Part shown: piece by piece, positions 26,316 through 35,410 of the stretch
Numbering within the stretch: position 1 is the stretch's first letter
Layout: every line of letters begins with the position of its first letter
NCBI GenBank assembly: GCA_049514575.1
Contig: JBEKUX010000014.1
Coordinates: 1-54,865, forward strand
Direction of reading: 5' to 3'
Source: BOG-1184 sp049514575
Lineage (GTDB): Bacteria > Fibrobacterota > Chitinivibrionia > Chitinivibrionales > Chitinispirillaceae
DNA length: 54,865 bases
Notes under the pieces: model-generated
What the model was told of the DNA's origin: nothing
The model's input: the letters and a program-made list of their open reading frames with translations, nothing else
Database searches by the model: none
Made by a program: the position numbers and the translations under genes

Positions 26316-27993
26316 TGAACCCCCGACTAATTTTATCCGCGATGCCATTATTCAAGACCTAAACTCGGGTCGTTTTAAAAAAGTAGTTACCCGTTTTCCA
26401 CCTGAACCCAATGGTCATTTGCATATCGGCCATGCCAAGGCGCTGCATATCGACTATGGAATGGCACAGGAATTTAATGGCCAGTTCAATCTCCGGTTCG
26501 ATGATACCAATCCGAGCAAGGAGGAGGACGAATATGTTCAGGCCATTATAGAGGACGTAAAATGGCTCGGCTGCGATTTCGGGCCGCATCTTTATTTTGC
26601 CTCTGATTACTTTGAAAAAATGTATGAGTGGGCAATCGTGCTCATTAAAGCAGATAAAGCATATGTGTGCGATCTTAACGCCGACCAGATGCGCGAATAC
26701 CGGGGAACCCTCACCAATCCTGGCCGCGAGAGCCCGACCCGGAACCGTTCCGTTCAGGAAAACCTTGATATGTTTGAACGTATGCGGAAAGGGGAGTTTC
26801 CAGAAGGTTCGCATACCTTGCGTGCAAAAATCGACATGGCATCACCTAATATCAACCTTCGTGACCCGGTCATGTACCGTATTGTCAATGCGCCGCACCA
26901 TCGTCAGGGCAATAAATGGTGTATTTATCCGATGTACGACTGGGCGCATGGACTTGAAGATTCCATAGAGAACATTACCCATTCGCTCTGTTCCCTTGAA
27001 TACGAAATCCACCGTCCGCTGTACGACTGGTTTCTCGACCAGCTTCCGATCCATCATCCGCGTCAGATTGAGTTTGCACGCCTGAACCTGACCTATACGG
27101 TCATGAGCAAACGCAAACTTCTGCAACTGGTGCAGGAGGGGCATGTAACGGGATGGGACGATCCGCGCATGCCGACACTTTCGGGACTGCGACGCCGAGG
27201 GTATACGCCAGAGGCGATCCATCTTTTTGCAGAGCGTATCGGCGTTGCCAAGCGCGATAGTTTTGTGGATGTGGCGCTTCTGGAATTCTGTCTGCGCGAG
27301 GTCCAGAACAAATGTGCGCCGCGTTTCATGGGTGTGCAGCGGCCACTCAGGTTAATTATTGATAACTATCCAGAAGGACAGGTGGAAGGCCTTGATGCTG
27401 TTAATAATCCGGAGGATACTTCAAGTGCTAAACGAAATGTGCCATTCTCGCGTGAACTGTATATTGAACGGGAAGATTTCATGGAGAATCCACCGAAAAA
27501 GTTTTTCAGGCTGGCACCAGGCAGGGAAGTTCGATTACGCTATGCATACTTTATCACCTGTACAAGTGTTGTAAAAGATCCTGCAACCGGTGAAATAATA
27601 GAGTTGCACTGCTCCTATGATCCTGCAACACGGGGTGGTGATGCACCTGACGGTCGTTCGCCCAAAGCGACTATTCACTGGGTATCGGCAAAACATGCGA
27701 TCGACGCCGAAGTCCGTCTTTACGACCGATTATTCACCAAAGAAAACCCGGACGATGCTCCGGATGGCAATTTCAAATCGAACCTCAATACTGCTTCACT
27801 GACCAAACTTTTTCCATGTAAAGTTGAACCTAACCTCAAAGGTATTACGCCTGGATTCAAATGCCAGTTCGAACGGCTCGGCTATTTCTGTGTTGATCCC
27901 GATTCAAAACCCGAACGGTTGGTGTTTAACCGGACGGTAACACTCAGGGACGAATGGGCAAAGATACAGAAAAGGGAACTGGAAAAGAAATAG
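26284..27993 (+). CDS. glnS: Glutaminyl-tRNA synthetase
   Basis: Charges tRNA-Gln directly with glutamine. The 569-residue protein has FPPEPNGHLHIGHAKAL (HIGH), LRFDDTNPSKEEDEY, and VMSKRKL (KMSKS), then the two-barrel anticodon domain of GlnRS. ATG at 26284 is preceded by GAGGA and lies inside the end of gltX (32-base overlap), implying coupled translation. GlnRS is patchily distributed in bacteria and is thought to have spread by horizontal transfer; many bacteria use GatCAB instead. Confidence 0.95.
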   Translation: MATESTKSKANEPPTNFIRDAIIQDLNSGRFKKVVTRFPPEPNGHLHIGHAKALHIDYGMAQEFNGQFNLRFDDTNPSKEEDEYVQAIIEDVKWLGCDFGPHLYFASDYFEKMYEWAIVLIKADKAYVCDLNADQMREYRGTLTNPGRESPTRNRSVQENLDMFERMRKGEFPEGSHTLRAKIDMASPNINLRDPVMYRIVNAPHHRQGNKWCIYPMYDWAHGLEDSIENITHSLCSLEYEIHRPLYDWFLDQLPIHHPRQIEFARLNLTYTVMSKRKLLQLVQEGHVTGWDDPRMPTLSGLRRRGYTPEAIHLFAERIGVAKRDSFVDVALLEFCLREVQNKCAPRFMGVQRPLRLIIDNYPEGQVEGLDAVNNPEDTSSAKRNVPFSRELYIEREDFMENPPKKFFRLAPGREVRLRYAYFITCTSVVKDPATGEIIELHCSYDPATRGGDAPDGRSPKATIHWVSAKHAIDAEVRLYDRLFTKENPDDAPDGNFKSNLNTASLTKLFPCKVEPNLKGITPGFKCQFERLGYFCVDPDSKPERLVFNRTVTLRDEWAKIQKRELEKK

Positions 27994-28077
27994 ATATATT
28001 TTTAAAAAGTAATCACTTGCCTACATTGACCTAAAATCATGCCGTGAAGTAATTTTTCATTGCTCCTTAAAAATATC

Positions 28078-28153
28078 GGGGCTGTAGCTCAGTTGGGAGA
28101 GCATCAGGCTGGCAGTCTGAGGGCCGTCGGTTCGAACCCGTCCAGCTCCACCA
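28078..28153 (+). tRNA. tRNA-Ala(GGC)
   Basis: A complete cloverleaf: acceptor arms GGGGCTG and CAGCTCC, D-arm GCTC/GAGC, anticodon arm TCAGG/TCTGA with loop CTGGCAG giving anticodon GGC, and a T-arm with GTTCGAA. The acceptor contains the G3-U70 pair that identifies tRNA-Ala. CCA (28151-28153) is encoded. A possible promoter TTGACC (28026-28031) lies upstream with a weak -10. Confidence 0.95.
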
Positions 28154-28305
28154 TTTTACCCTGAGATTGCTTTAATTAATATAAAGTAAAAGGCGATTTC
28201 GGGGTTTTTTATACGTGGCATTCTTGCCATTACCGATGCCCCTTTATATATTAAAAAGTGCTGGGCACGCGGCTTTTTAAGTAGAAAAAAAACGAGAGTT
28301 CAACA

Positions 28306-29262
28306 ATGGCGAAGTCGGTTCAATACCCGCTGCAAAAGATCGAGGGAATGTTATTCGGGATCTTCCTCGGAGATGCCATTGGAGCGTCTTTTAACGGCTG
28401 GCTTTCTGAGGACATCCCGCCGCTTGATTCCAATTACGTTATTTCCCACCCGCCAAGAACCTATACCGACGACATGCAGATGAGCATTTCCGTTTTTGAG
28501 GAGATGCTTGAAAATGGATGCATCAATCAGAGTTCTCTTTTACAAAGATTTCTAAAACGTTTTTCGCCTTGGCGTGGTTACGGGGGAGGAATGCTTGAAG
28601 TTATTGAACAATGGAGGGACGGACGTGACATAGAGAGCGCCGCACGTTCTATGTATGGCGGTGTTGGAAGTTTTGGAGACGGCGCTGCTATGAGAGTGGC
28701 ACCTATCAGTGCATTTTTCAAACTTCATGAAGTAATGGAACTCATCGAGCAGGTGCGTCTCAGTTCGATGCTTACGCATACCCATCCTTTAGGTATCGCT
28801 GGTGCTGTTCTTCAGGCCTATGCGGTGTTATTAGCACTCAACGATGTGCCAAATAATGAGTGGCTTACACATCTATTTTCATTCCCGACCGAAAGCATTT
28901 TTAAAATAAAGCTTGAAACAATAAAAAAATGTCTTGAAAGACAATCCTCTTCTCCTGAAGGTGCACGGGAGATCGGCAACGGTTCCGACGCGCTAGAGGC
29001 GGTTCCGGCTGCGCTGTTTGCAGTAATCCGCCATCCCGACTCATTTTCCGAAGCAGTACTCGGCGGGGTTTCAATGGGAGGGGATACTGATACTATCGGG
29101 GCAATGGCTGGCGCTATTGCCGGTGCTCGGTTCGGAATCAAGGGAATTCCCCAGGAATGGCTTGTGAATCTTGAAAATGGCGTTGAAGGAAAAGATTTTA
29201 TTTTCGCTTTGGCGAAAAAAGCTGTTGCCTCACTAGCGGCTACAGAAGAAAACAAAAATTGA
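28306..29262 (+). CDS. ADP-ribosylglycohydrolase family protein
   Basis: A 318-residue all-helical, dinuclear-Mg enzyme of the ARH/DraG family, which removes ADP-ribose from proteins or nucleic acids. Signature motifs: GMLFGIFLGDAIG at the N-terminus, YTDDMQM (first metal motif), HPLGIAGA, and GGVSMGGDTDTIGAMAGAI (second metal motif with the conserved Gly-Asp-Thr-Asp-Thr). All metal ligands look intact. No ADP-ribosyltransferase is nearby, so the target is unknown. It lies between two tRNA genes. Confidence 0.92.
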   Translation: MAKSVQYPLQKIEGMLFGIFLGDAIGASFNGWLSEDIPPLDSNYVISHPPRTYTDDMQMSISVFEEMLENGCINQSSLLQRFLKRFSPWRGYGGGMLEVIEQWRDGRDIESAARSMYGGVGSFGDGAAMRVAPISAFFKLHEVMELIEQVRLSSMLTHTHPLGIAGAVLQAYAVLLALNDVPNNEWLTHLFSFPTESIFKIKLETIKKCLERQSSSPEGAREIGNGSDALEAVPAALFAVIRHPDSFSEAVLGGVSMGGDTDTIGAMAGAIAGARFGIKGIPQEWLVNLENGVEGKDFIFALAKKAVASLAATEENKN

Positions 29263-29296
29263 TTTTTATATCAAAATTAGTGATACGGAGAGTAAT

Positions 29297-29383
29297 CGGA
29301 GGGGAGAGGATTTGAACCTCCGGTGGGGTTGCCCCCACGCAGGTTTAGCAAACCTGTGCCTTGAGCCTCTCGGCCACCCCTCC
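29297..29383 (-). tRNA. tRNA-Ser(GCU)
   Basis: On the minus strand the acceptor arms GGAGGGG and CCCCTCC enclose a class II tRNA with a long variable arm (GTGGGGGCAACCCCAC). The anticodon stem CAGGT/ACCTG holds loop TTGCTAA, anticodon GCU. The discriminator base is G, as expected for serine. CCA is not encoded after it, so it must be added enzymatically. Confidence 0.95.
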
Positions 29384-29485
29384 AGAAATCAAAAATTAGG
29401 GTTTTAATATACTTCCTTGCGGTAAAGTTTTCAAGAATAGACTCGAGTTTTCTAGAGTTGTAGAATTATTATTATAAATGAAATT

Positions 29486-31903
29486 ATGAACAGCAATACT
29501 TTTCGCGAGACATTTTCCCGTTATCTTACTAATTTCCTCGCTAAAAACGAGTCTACGGCGACGTTACATGACCGTTATCTGGCACTCGCCTATGCGTTAC
29601 GAAGCGAACTTATGAAAAATTGGGTTGAAACACAGAAAAAGTATCACGAAAGAAACGGAAGGCGTATTTATTATTTGTCTACCGAATATATTTTTGGCAA
29701 GAGCCTGTTTCAGAATATGTTGAACCTGAATGTAGAAAATGAGATTACCCAGGCGGTTAAGTCGCTGGGATTTTCACTGGATGAGTTGTATGCGCAGGAA
29801 GATGATTGCATGCTCGGCAACGGAAGCGAAGGACGTCTTGCAGCGTGTCTTCTTGAAGCTCTGGCGACACAGGGATATCCCGCTGTGGGGTATGGTATAC
29901 GATACGAGTATGGACAGTTTCAGCAGGAAATTAGAAACGGTCTTCAGGTAGAACGTCCAAACGATTGGTTGCAGCGCGGCAATCCTTGGGAGATTGTTAG
30001 ACCTGAATACGGTTGTACTGTTAGATTCGGTGGTGAATGCCACCGAGTTAATTCCGAGAAACCACTTGGTCCCTACGAATGGAAAAACGCCGAAATTGTT
30101 CATGCTATTCCCTACGATATCCCGGTGGTCGGGTACCATAATGGTATTGTGAATACACTGCGACTGTGGTCAGCGCGTGCATCGGAGGATTTCCTTCCTG
30201 ATTACCTGAACCACGGTGATTATGAGCGCGCCTGTGAGGATAAATTAAAGTACAGTCGCATCACACAGATTCTGTTCCCCGATGAGGATGTGCGCCGTGC
30301 TACCGATGCGCGGATGAAGCAGCAGTATTTTTTTATAAGCGCGACGATTCAGGATATTATCAGGCGTTTTAAGAGTCATAACAATGACATGGGTGATCTG
30401 GATAAAAAGATGGCGATTCATCTGGGAGGGAGTCGTTGTGCGCTCGCCATTCCGGAAATGATGCGCATCCTTGTCGATCAGGAAGGAGTGCCGTGGGAGA
30501 AAGCATGGGAAATGACTCGATCGATTTTTTCGTATACAAGCCATGCTATGTTCAGGGAAGATTCAGAGATATGGCCCGTTTACAAAGTCGGCCAGATTTT
30601 ACCACGCCACCTGCAGGTCATTTTCGATTTGAACCAGGTACACCTTGATGAGGTAAGAAAAAAGTTTGGCGGTGAATCTGGGTATATCCGCGAGCTGTCT
30701 CTTATCGAGGAAGGTGAAGTAAAGCGCATACGATTTGCCGATATGGCTGTTCTTGGTTCTCGTTCGGTAAACGGTGTCTCGCGGGAACAGACGGATATTC
30801 TCATGAAAAAGGTTTTTGCTCCTTTCGCCGTTTATTTTCCCGAACGCTTCACCTGCAAACTGAATGGTATCGGACAGCGTCGATGGCTCCTTACAATAAA
30901 TCGTCCGCTTGCAAAGGTTATTACAAAGTATATCGGTGAAAAATGGATTACAAACCCAGAACGGTTGAGTGAATTTGAATCGGTGATTGATGATGAACAG
31001 GCACTCGAATCATTATCGTTAGTAAAAAAGGAGGCTAAAAAAAGGCTGACAGATATTTTACGCGAAGGTTTAGGGCTTTCGGTGGATGAATCGTTTATGT
31101 TCGATGCGCAGATCGGTAAAATACATACTAACAAGAGGCAATTGCTGCACCTACTCTATATTTTAAGCTGCTATCTAACCTTAAAAAAAGGCCAAACGGC
31201 GTCCGGTGCACGCAGGGTGCATATTTTTGCCGGTAAGGCTGCTCCATCTGATTTCCTGGCAAAACAGATCATTCACCTTGTTTCGGCAACAGCTGATCGC
31301 ATCAATAATGACCCGGCTACAAAAGAGTTGCTGCGCATTATTTTTGTGCCGAATTTCAATATGACCTGGGCTGAACGTATTGTACCTGCCGTCGATCTTG
31401 CCGAACAGCTTTCTGCGGCTGCTCTTGAGCCGGCGGGAACCTTCAATATGAAATTTGTATTAAACGGGGCGGTAACAATAGCCAGCTTGAGCGGCGCAAA
31501 CAATGAAATCGCGGAGAAAATCGGAAAGGAATATATTTTTTCGTTCGGTAACAACGGAGAGGAGTTGGCAAAACTGCACGATTATCGTCCTGCAGAAGTC
31601 CTTGCGAAAGACGAAAGACTGAAAAACATATTTTCTTTTTTAGAAAATGATCTTATTCCGAAGACGCCAGAAGGCCAAACGATTTATCCGCTGCTTTCTT
31701 CACTGCGTGATTCCGACCGGCAATATACGCTTCTTGATTTTGATGATTACGTAAATAAACAGTCGCTCATCGATACGTTGTATGCTTATCCTCTTGCATG
31801 GATAAAAACGAGTTTGATTAATATCGCCCGTATCGGATGGTTTTCGAGCGATCGGGTAGTGCAAGAGTATGCACGTGACATCTGGAAAGTATCTGTCGAA
31901 TGA
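29486..31903 (+). CDS. Divergent glycogen/alpha-glucan phosphorylase family protein
   Basis: An 805-residue GT35 protein related to glycogen phosphorylase, which releases glucose-1-phosphate from alpha-1,4-glucans using PLP. The fold is clear: RIYYLSTEYIFGKSL, YGIRYEYGQF, NTLRLWSARA, LPRHLQVIFDLNQ, AGKAAP, and the PLP lysine Lys656 in FNMKFVLNG. Several near-invariant active-site motifs differ: NGGLGR is NGSEGR (112-117), the NDTHP motif is GGSRC (314-318), EASGTGNMK is EPAGTFNMK (648-656), and DGANVE is SGANNE. It could be an active enzyme with changed specificity or a regulatory pseudo-enzyme. The stop overlaps ptsI by 4 bases. Confidence 0.85.
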   Translation: MNSNTFRETFSRYLTNFLAKNESTATLHDRYLALAYALRSELMKNWVETQKKYHERNGRRIYYLSTEYIFGKSLFQNMLNLNVENEITQAVKSLGFSLDELYAQEDDCMLGNGSEGRLAACLLEALATQGYPAVGYGIRYEYGQFQQEIRNGLQVERPNDWLQRGNPWEIVRPEYGCTVRFGGECHRVNSEKPLGPYEWKNAEIVHAIPYDIPVVGYHNGIVNTLRLWSARASEDFLPDYLNHGDYERACEDKLKYSRITQILFPDEDVRRATDARMKQQYFFISATIQDIIRRFKSHNNDMGDLDKKMAIHLGGSRCALAIPEMMRILVDQEGVPWEKAWEMTRSIFSYTSHAMFREDSEIWPVYKVGQILPRHLQVIFDLNQVHLDEVRKKFGGESGYIRELSLIEEGEVKRIRFADMAVLGSRSVNGVSREQTDILMKKVFAPFAVYFPERFTCKLNGIGQRRWLLTINRPLAKVITKYIGEKWITNPERLSEFESVIDDEQALESLSLVKKEAKKRLTDILREGLGLSVDESFMFDAQIGKIHTNKRQLLHLLYILSCYLTLKKGQTASGARRVHIFAGKAAPSDFLAKQIIHLVSATADRINNDPATKELLRIIFVPNFNMTWAERIVPAVDLAEQLSAAALEPAGTFNMKFVLNGAVTIASLSGANNEIAEKIGKEYIFSFGNNGEELAKLHDYRPAEVLAKDERLKNIFSFLENDLIPKTPEGQTIYPLLSSLRDSDRQYTLLDFDDYVNKQSLIDTLYAYPLAWIKTSLINIARIGWFSSDRVVQEYARDIWKVSVE

Positions 31904-33651
31904 AAAAAGAAATAAAACTTACCGGGATACCGGTTGTTTCTGGGTGGGGAATAGGAAAAGCTTATTTTGTAGGGCGCGTCGTTACGCATACCTCCACCGT
32001 TTCAATTTCCCGCCAGGACCTCGGTAGTGAGATCATGCGGTTCAATGAAATCAGGGAGATGGCCAAGAAAGATTATCGCCAACACCTAAAAGAATTAGAC
32101 AAATCGGAAGATGTCGATACCTCGATATTAAATATTTACGAACATATTCTCGACGATCCTGCATTTATCGGCCAAGTGATGGAAAACATATCTACCAAAC
32201 TTTATGATGTAGAAACATCCATACGCCTGGTCTCAAACGATTTTATCAAACGTTTTGACGCGGCTGGCACGTCATATTTCAAGGATCGCTCAGGCGATAT
32301 GGTTGAAATATGTGAGAAGCTGGTTTCCTACCTTTATAAAGATGATGGAAGCGCAAAAAAATTTATAGAACCGGTTGTCCTCATTGTATTGCGTACGTTT
32401 ACCCCGAGCGACATCCTTGCTTATGATAAGACGAAAATTCAGGGAGTCGTTACTTCCAGCGGCGGCAAGACATCACACGCTGCGATTCTCGCGAGGTCGT
32501 ATTCCATTCCCGTCGTTTCTGGAATACCGAATCTTTCCGAAAATATAACGCCTGGTGATACGCTCCTTGTTGATGCAGAAAAAGGAATCGTCTACGTCAG
32601 GCCGCCATCGGCAACCATAAGTCGTTACAAAAGCCAAGAAATCGATGAGACCGCATTATCAGAATTCAAGAAAAAATGGCAACGGCCGGCATACACCCGC
32701 GACGGTGTTAAAATTGACGTAATGGCAAATATTTCTCTTCCTGATGATATTGATGTGGCGAATGAATTCGGGGCTGACGGCATCGGGCTTGTGCGGACAG
32801 AATATCTGCTTTCAAACCGCAAAGAGATGCCTCCCAAAGAGGCACAAATAGCCTACTATGAAAGCATTTTTAAAAAGGCGCACAAAAAGCATTGTGTGAT
32901 CCGTTTAATGGATATTGGCGGTGATAAAGTACCGCAATTTTTTGATATGCCGCCGGAATTTAATCCCTTCATGGGATGGCGGGCTATCCGTATTTTTCTT
33001 GAACGGCGTGATTATTTTGAAGAACAGGTGGAAGCGATCATGACTGCAGGCCGTTCTTCGAATTATTCAATTATGATTCCTATGATCACTACGTTGCAGG
33101 AATGGATGGAATCAAAGGCAGTGATCAGGAACATTGCCTCGCGCTTAAATATGGACATGCCTAAGTGCGGAGTACTTTTCGAAGTCCCGCTTGCGATCCT
33201 TGAGATGAATATGTTTCTTAAGGAAATGGATTTCGCTTCAATAGGCACTAACGATCTGATTCAGTACCTCAGCGCTGCGGACCGGAATAATGCGAAAGTC
33301 AATTATCTTTATAACCCGATAGAACCGGCATTTCTGCGTATTATACGGACAGCGATAAAGACCGCCAATGATCGGGGCATGCAGCTTTCGATTTGCGGTG
33401 AAATGGCGGGTAACCCGCTTCACGCCGTGCTGTTAACCGGTCTCGGACTTCGCAGGTTCAGCGTAATTCCGCGTAATATTCCTCTTATAAAGGAGATAAT
33501 TTCCAATATAAGCTATGTTGAAGCGGCTGAGAGTATTTCCCATATTGATGCGATTGATTCCACTGAAGATATGTCTCGTTGGCTAAAAAACCTTAATAAG
33601 CGACTTCTCGGAGATGTACTTGCTAAACTGCCGGTTTCTGTAGAAGTATAA
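31900..33651 (+). CDS. ptsI: PTS enzyme I (phosphoenolpyruvate-protein phosphotransferase)
   Basis: Takes phosphate from PEP and passes it to HPr, starting the sugar phosphotransferase or a regulatory phosphorelay. The 583-residue length is standard. The phosphorylated His193 is in GGKTSHAAILARS (E. coli His189). The PEP-binding barrel shows GIGLVRTEYLL, RLMDIGGDK, FEVP, SIGTNDLIQY and the cysteine segment SICGEMAGNP. No HPr or EII gene is in the window. Its start overlaps the phosphorylase stop (ATGA), so both are made together, linking PEP level with glucan breakdown. Confidence 0.94.
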   Translation: MKKEIKLTGIPVVSGWGIGKAYFVGRVVTHTSTVSISRQDLGSEIMRFNEIREMAKKDYRQHLKELDKSEDVDTSILNIYEHILDDPAFIGQVMENISTKLYDVETSIRLVSNDFIKRFDAAGTSYFKDRSGDMVEICEKLVSYLYKDDGSAKKFIEPVVLIVLRTFTPSDILAYDKTKIQGVVTSSGGKTSHAAILARSYSIPVVSGIPNLSENITPGDTLLVDAEKGIVYVRPPSATISRYKSQEIDETALSEFKKKWQRPAYTRDGVKIDVMANISLPDDIDVANEFGADGIGLVRTEYLLSNRKEMPPKEAQIAYYESIFKKAHKKHCVIRLMDIGGDKVPQFFDMPPEFNPFMGWRAIRIFLERRDYFEEQVEAIMTAGRSSNYSIMIPMITTLQEWMESKAVIRNIASRLNMDMPKCGVLFEVPLAILEMNMFLKEMDFASIGTNDLIQYLSAADRNNAKVNYLYNPIEPAFLRIIRTAIKTANDRGMQLSICGEMAGNPLHAVLLTGLGLRRFSVIPRNIPLIKEIISNISYVEAAESISHIDAIDSTEDMSRWLKNLNKRLLGDVLAKLPVSVEV

Positions 33652-33740
33652 TATTCCGATTTACTAACGTGGGGATTTTATCATTTATTGATGGCTGTAA
33701 AAATAATGTCCCGGTATTTTCTACTTTTTCTCTCGAAAAA

Positions 33741-34640
33741 TCAATGGTTGTGTAGGACATTAATTATGCCGTCCTCAATAGTAGCCGGTTGAAGTCTTTT
33801 ACTGAAAGCAAAGAAATGGCCGGCAGCGACCATCTTTACATATGGCCAGTCATGAATACCATGGTGCGAATAAAATGAATGGGGTATCCCTGCTTTTTCC
33901 ATCAATAGATGCTCTTTCTGGTTTCCCTTCCAGGCGAAATCCTCTAAACCGCAATCAAGAACTATGAATTTCGAGCCGTTTTTAAGCGTGTCAATCTGGC
34001 TGATGCACGAATAATGAATCCAACGCTGCTGGTTTTGTGCAAAGGGACCGAGGATCCGTGGCAGTTCCCAGTTAAAGGGAAATTCCGTAAGATCCATAAT
34101 ACCGGATATGCTGCAAGCACCCACAAATAAATCGGGATGTTTTGCCAGTAGCGAAATCGCACCATGGCCGCCCATACTTAGACCGATAAGTGCTCTTCCA
34201 CCCGGTACAGCCCAAGTACGGTAGGAAAAGTCGATAAATGGAATAACCTCATGGATAATATATGTTTCGAACAATGAGTTGTTTTTAACCGGGCTGTCAA
34301 TATACCAAGAATCAGCACCATCCGGACAAACGAAGATTAGAGCGAGTGAGTCGGAATAACGCTCGAGAGGCGCAATCCGGGGCCAAACGGTGTGATCGCC
34401 GCCAAAGCCATGCAAAAGATAAATAACCGAATAATGATTCTGCGATCGGCTATACGAATCGGGGATAATGATGGTCGCTTTCAATTCTTTATGCATTGCT
34501 ATACTGGGTATAGTTATAACCTTCTGAACAGCACTATATGCGGTGAAAACTAATAACAGATTACTGAAAACTAACAGCAGGGAAATAAAATGTTGAATTC
34601 GATTAAAGCCTGTCGTCGTTTTAGCAAACAACGCTTTCAC
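33741..34640 (-). CDS. Secreted esterase, esterase D / CE1-like alpha/beta hydrolase
   Basis: A 299-residue exported hydrolase with an N-terminal hydrophobic leader (FISLLLVFSNLLLVFTAYS). The alpha/beta fold shows VIYLLHGFGGDHTVW (oxyanion region), the nucleophile Ser155 in GLSMGGHGA, an acid in LDCGLEDF and a probable catalytic His in GIHDWPYV. This resembles S-formylglutathione hydrolase/feruloyl esterase-type enzymes; being secreted it more likely acts on plant or envelope esters. The GTG start overlaps the folE stop by 4 bases. Confidence 0.85.
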   Translation of the reverse strand: MKALFAKTTTGFNRIQHFISLLLVFSNLLLVFTAYSAVQKVITIPSIAMHKELKATIIIPDSYSRSQNHYSVIYLLHGFGGDHTVWPRIAPLERYSDSLALIFVCPDGADSWYIDSPVKNNSLFETYIIHEVIPFIDFSYRTWAVPGGRALIGLSMGGHGAISLLAKHPDLFVGACSISGIMDLTEFPFNWELPRILGPFAQNQQRWIHYSCISQIDTLKNGSKFIVLDCGLEDFAWKGNQKEHLLMEKAGIPHSFYSHHGIHDWPYVKMVAAGHFFAFSKRLQPATIEDGIINVLHNH

Positions 34641-35188
34641 ACTCGTTCCATTCCTATCAAATTCAGAAACTCCATACGAGTGGACTGTTCTTTTCTAAAA
34701 CATCCCAACATTGCCGATGTCACCATTTTTGAGTTCTGTTTTTGCACACCGCGCATCATCATGCAGAGATGTTGCGCTTCAATAACGACACCCACACCGT
34801 CGGCGTTAATAGGTTTTACAAGCGACAAGGCGATTTGCTGTGTTAAACGCTCCTGCACCTGTAACCTTCGTGCAAAACATTCAACAAGGCGCGCCAGCTT
34901 GCTTACACCGTATACCTTGTTCCGTGCTATATATCCGATATGGCACTTACCGAAAAAGGGGAGCAAATGATGTTCGCATATGCTGTAGATTTCAATATCA
35001 CGGACAATAATCATATGATTGCATTCTTCTTTATAGATCGCACTTTTCAGAATATTTTGGGGATTTTGCCTATAACCCTGCATCAGGAATTCGTAGGCTT
35101 TTTTTACGCGGGCAGGGGTTTTACGCAGCCCCTGACGGTTGGGATTTTCTCCAATAGCAGAGAGAATACGTTTGATTGCTTTTTCCAT
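34637..35188 (-). CDS. folE: GTP cyclohydrolase I
   Basis: Opens GTP to 7,8-dihydroneopterin triphosphate, the first step of folate synthesis. The 183-residue protein has the zinc ligands in SICEHHLLPF (Cys71, His74) and in QHLCMMMRGV, plus RQGLRKTPARV and the GVGVVIEAQH strand. ATG at 35188 has GGGGAA upstream; a TTG at 35200 would add four residues. Folate is also the one-carbon carrier of the Wood-Ljungdahl methyl branch. Confidence 0.95.
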   Translation of the reverse strand: MEKAIKRILSAIGENPNRQGLRKTPARVKKAYEFLMQGYRQNPQNILKSAIYKEECNHMIIVRDIEIYSICEHHLLPFFGKCHIGYIARNKVYGVSKLARLVECFARRLQVQERLTQQIALSLVKPINADGVGVVIEAQHLCMMMRGVQKQNSKMVTSAMLGCFRKEQSTRMEFLNLIGMERV

Positions 35189-35410
35189 TATGTTCCCCAA
35201 AATATAGTTAATATTAAATGGACGTTATGTAAAATACTCAAAGCGAATGCCGTGGTGTGAGCGGATAGAATTTTGATACCAATGGATCAATTATTGTGAA
35301 GGCTGGATTATTAGATGATGGTAAAAATCTACGGCATATGGCTTGATAAGGAATATTAGAATGAGATATATTGGGTCGGGTTCATAATTCAAGGATACGG
35401 GGAAGGAACT

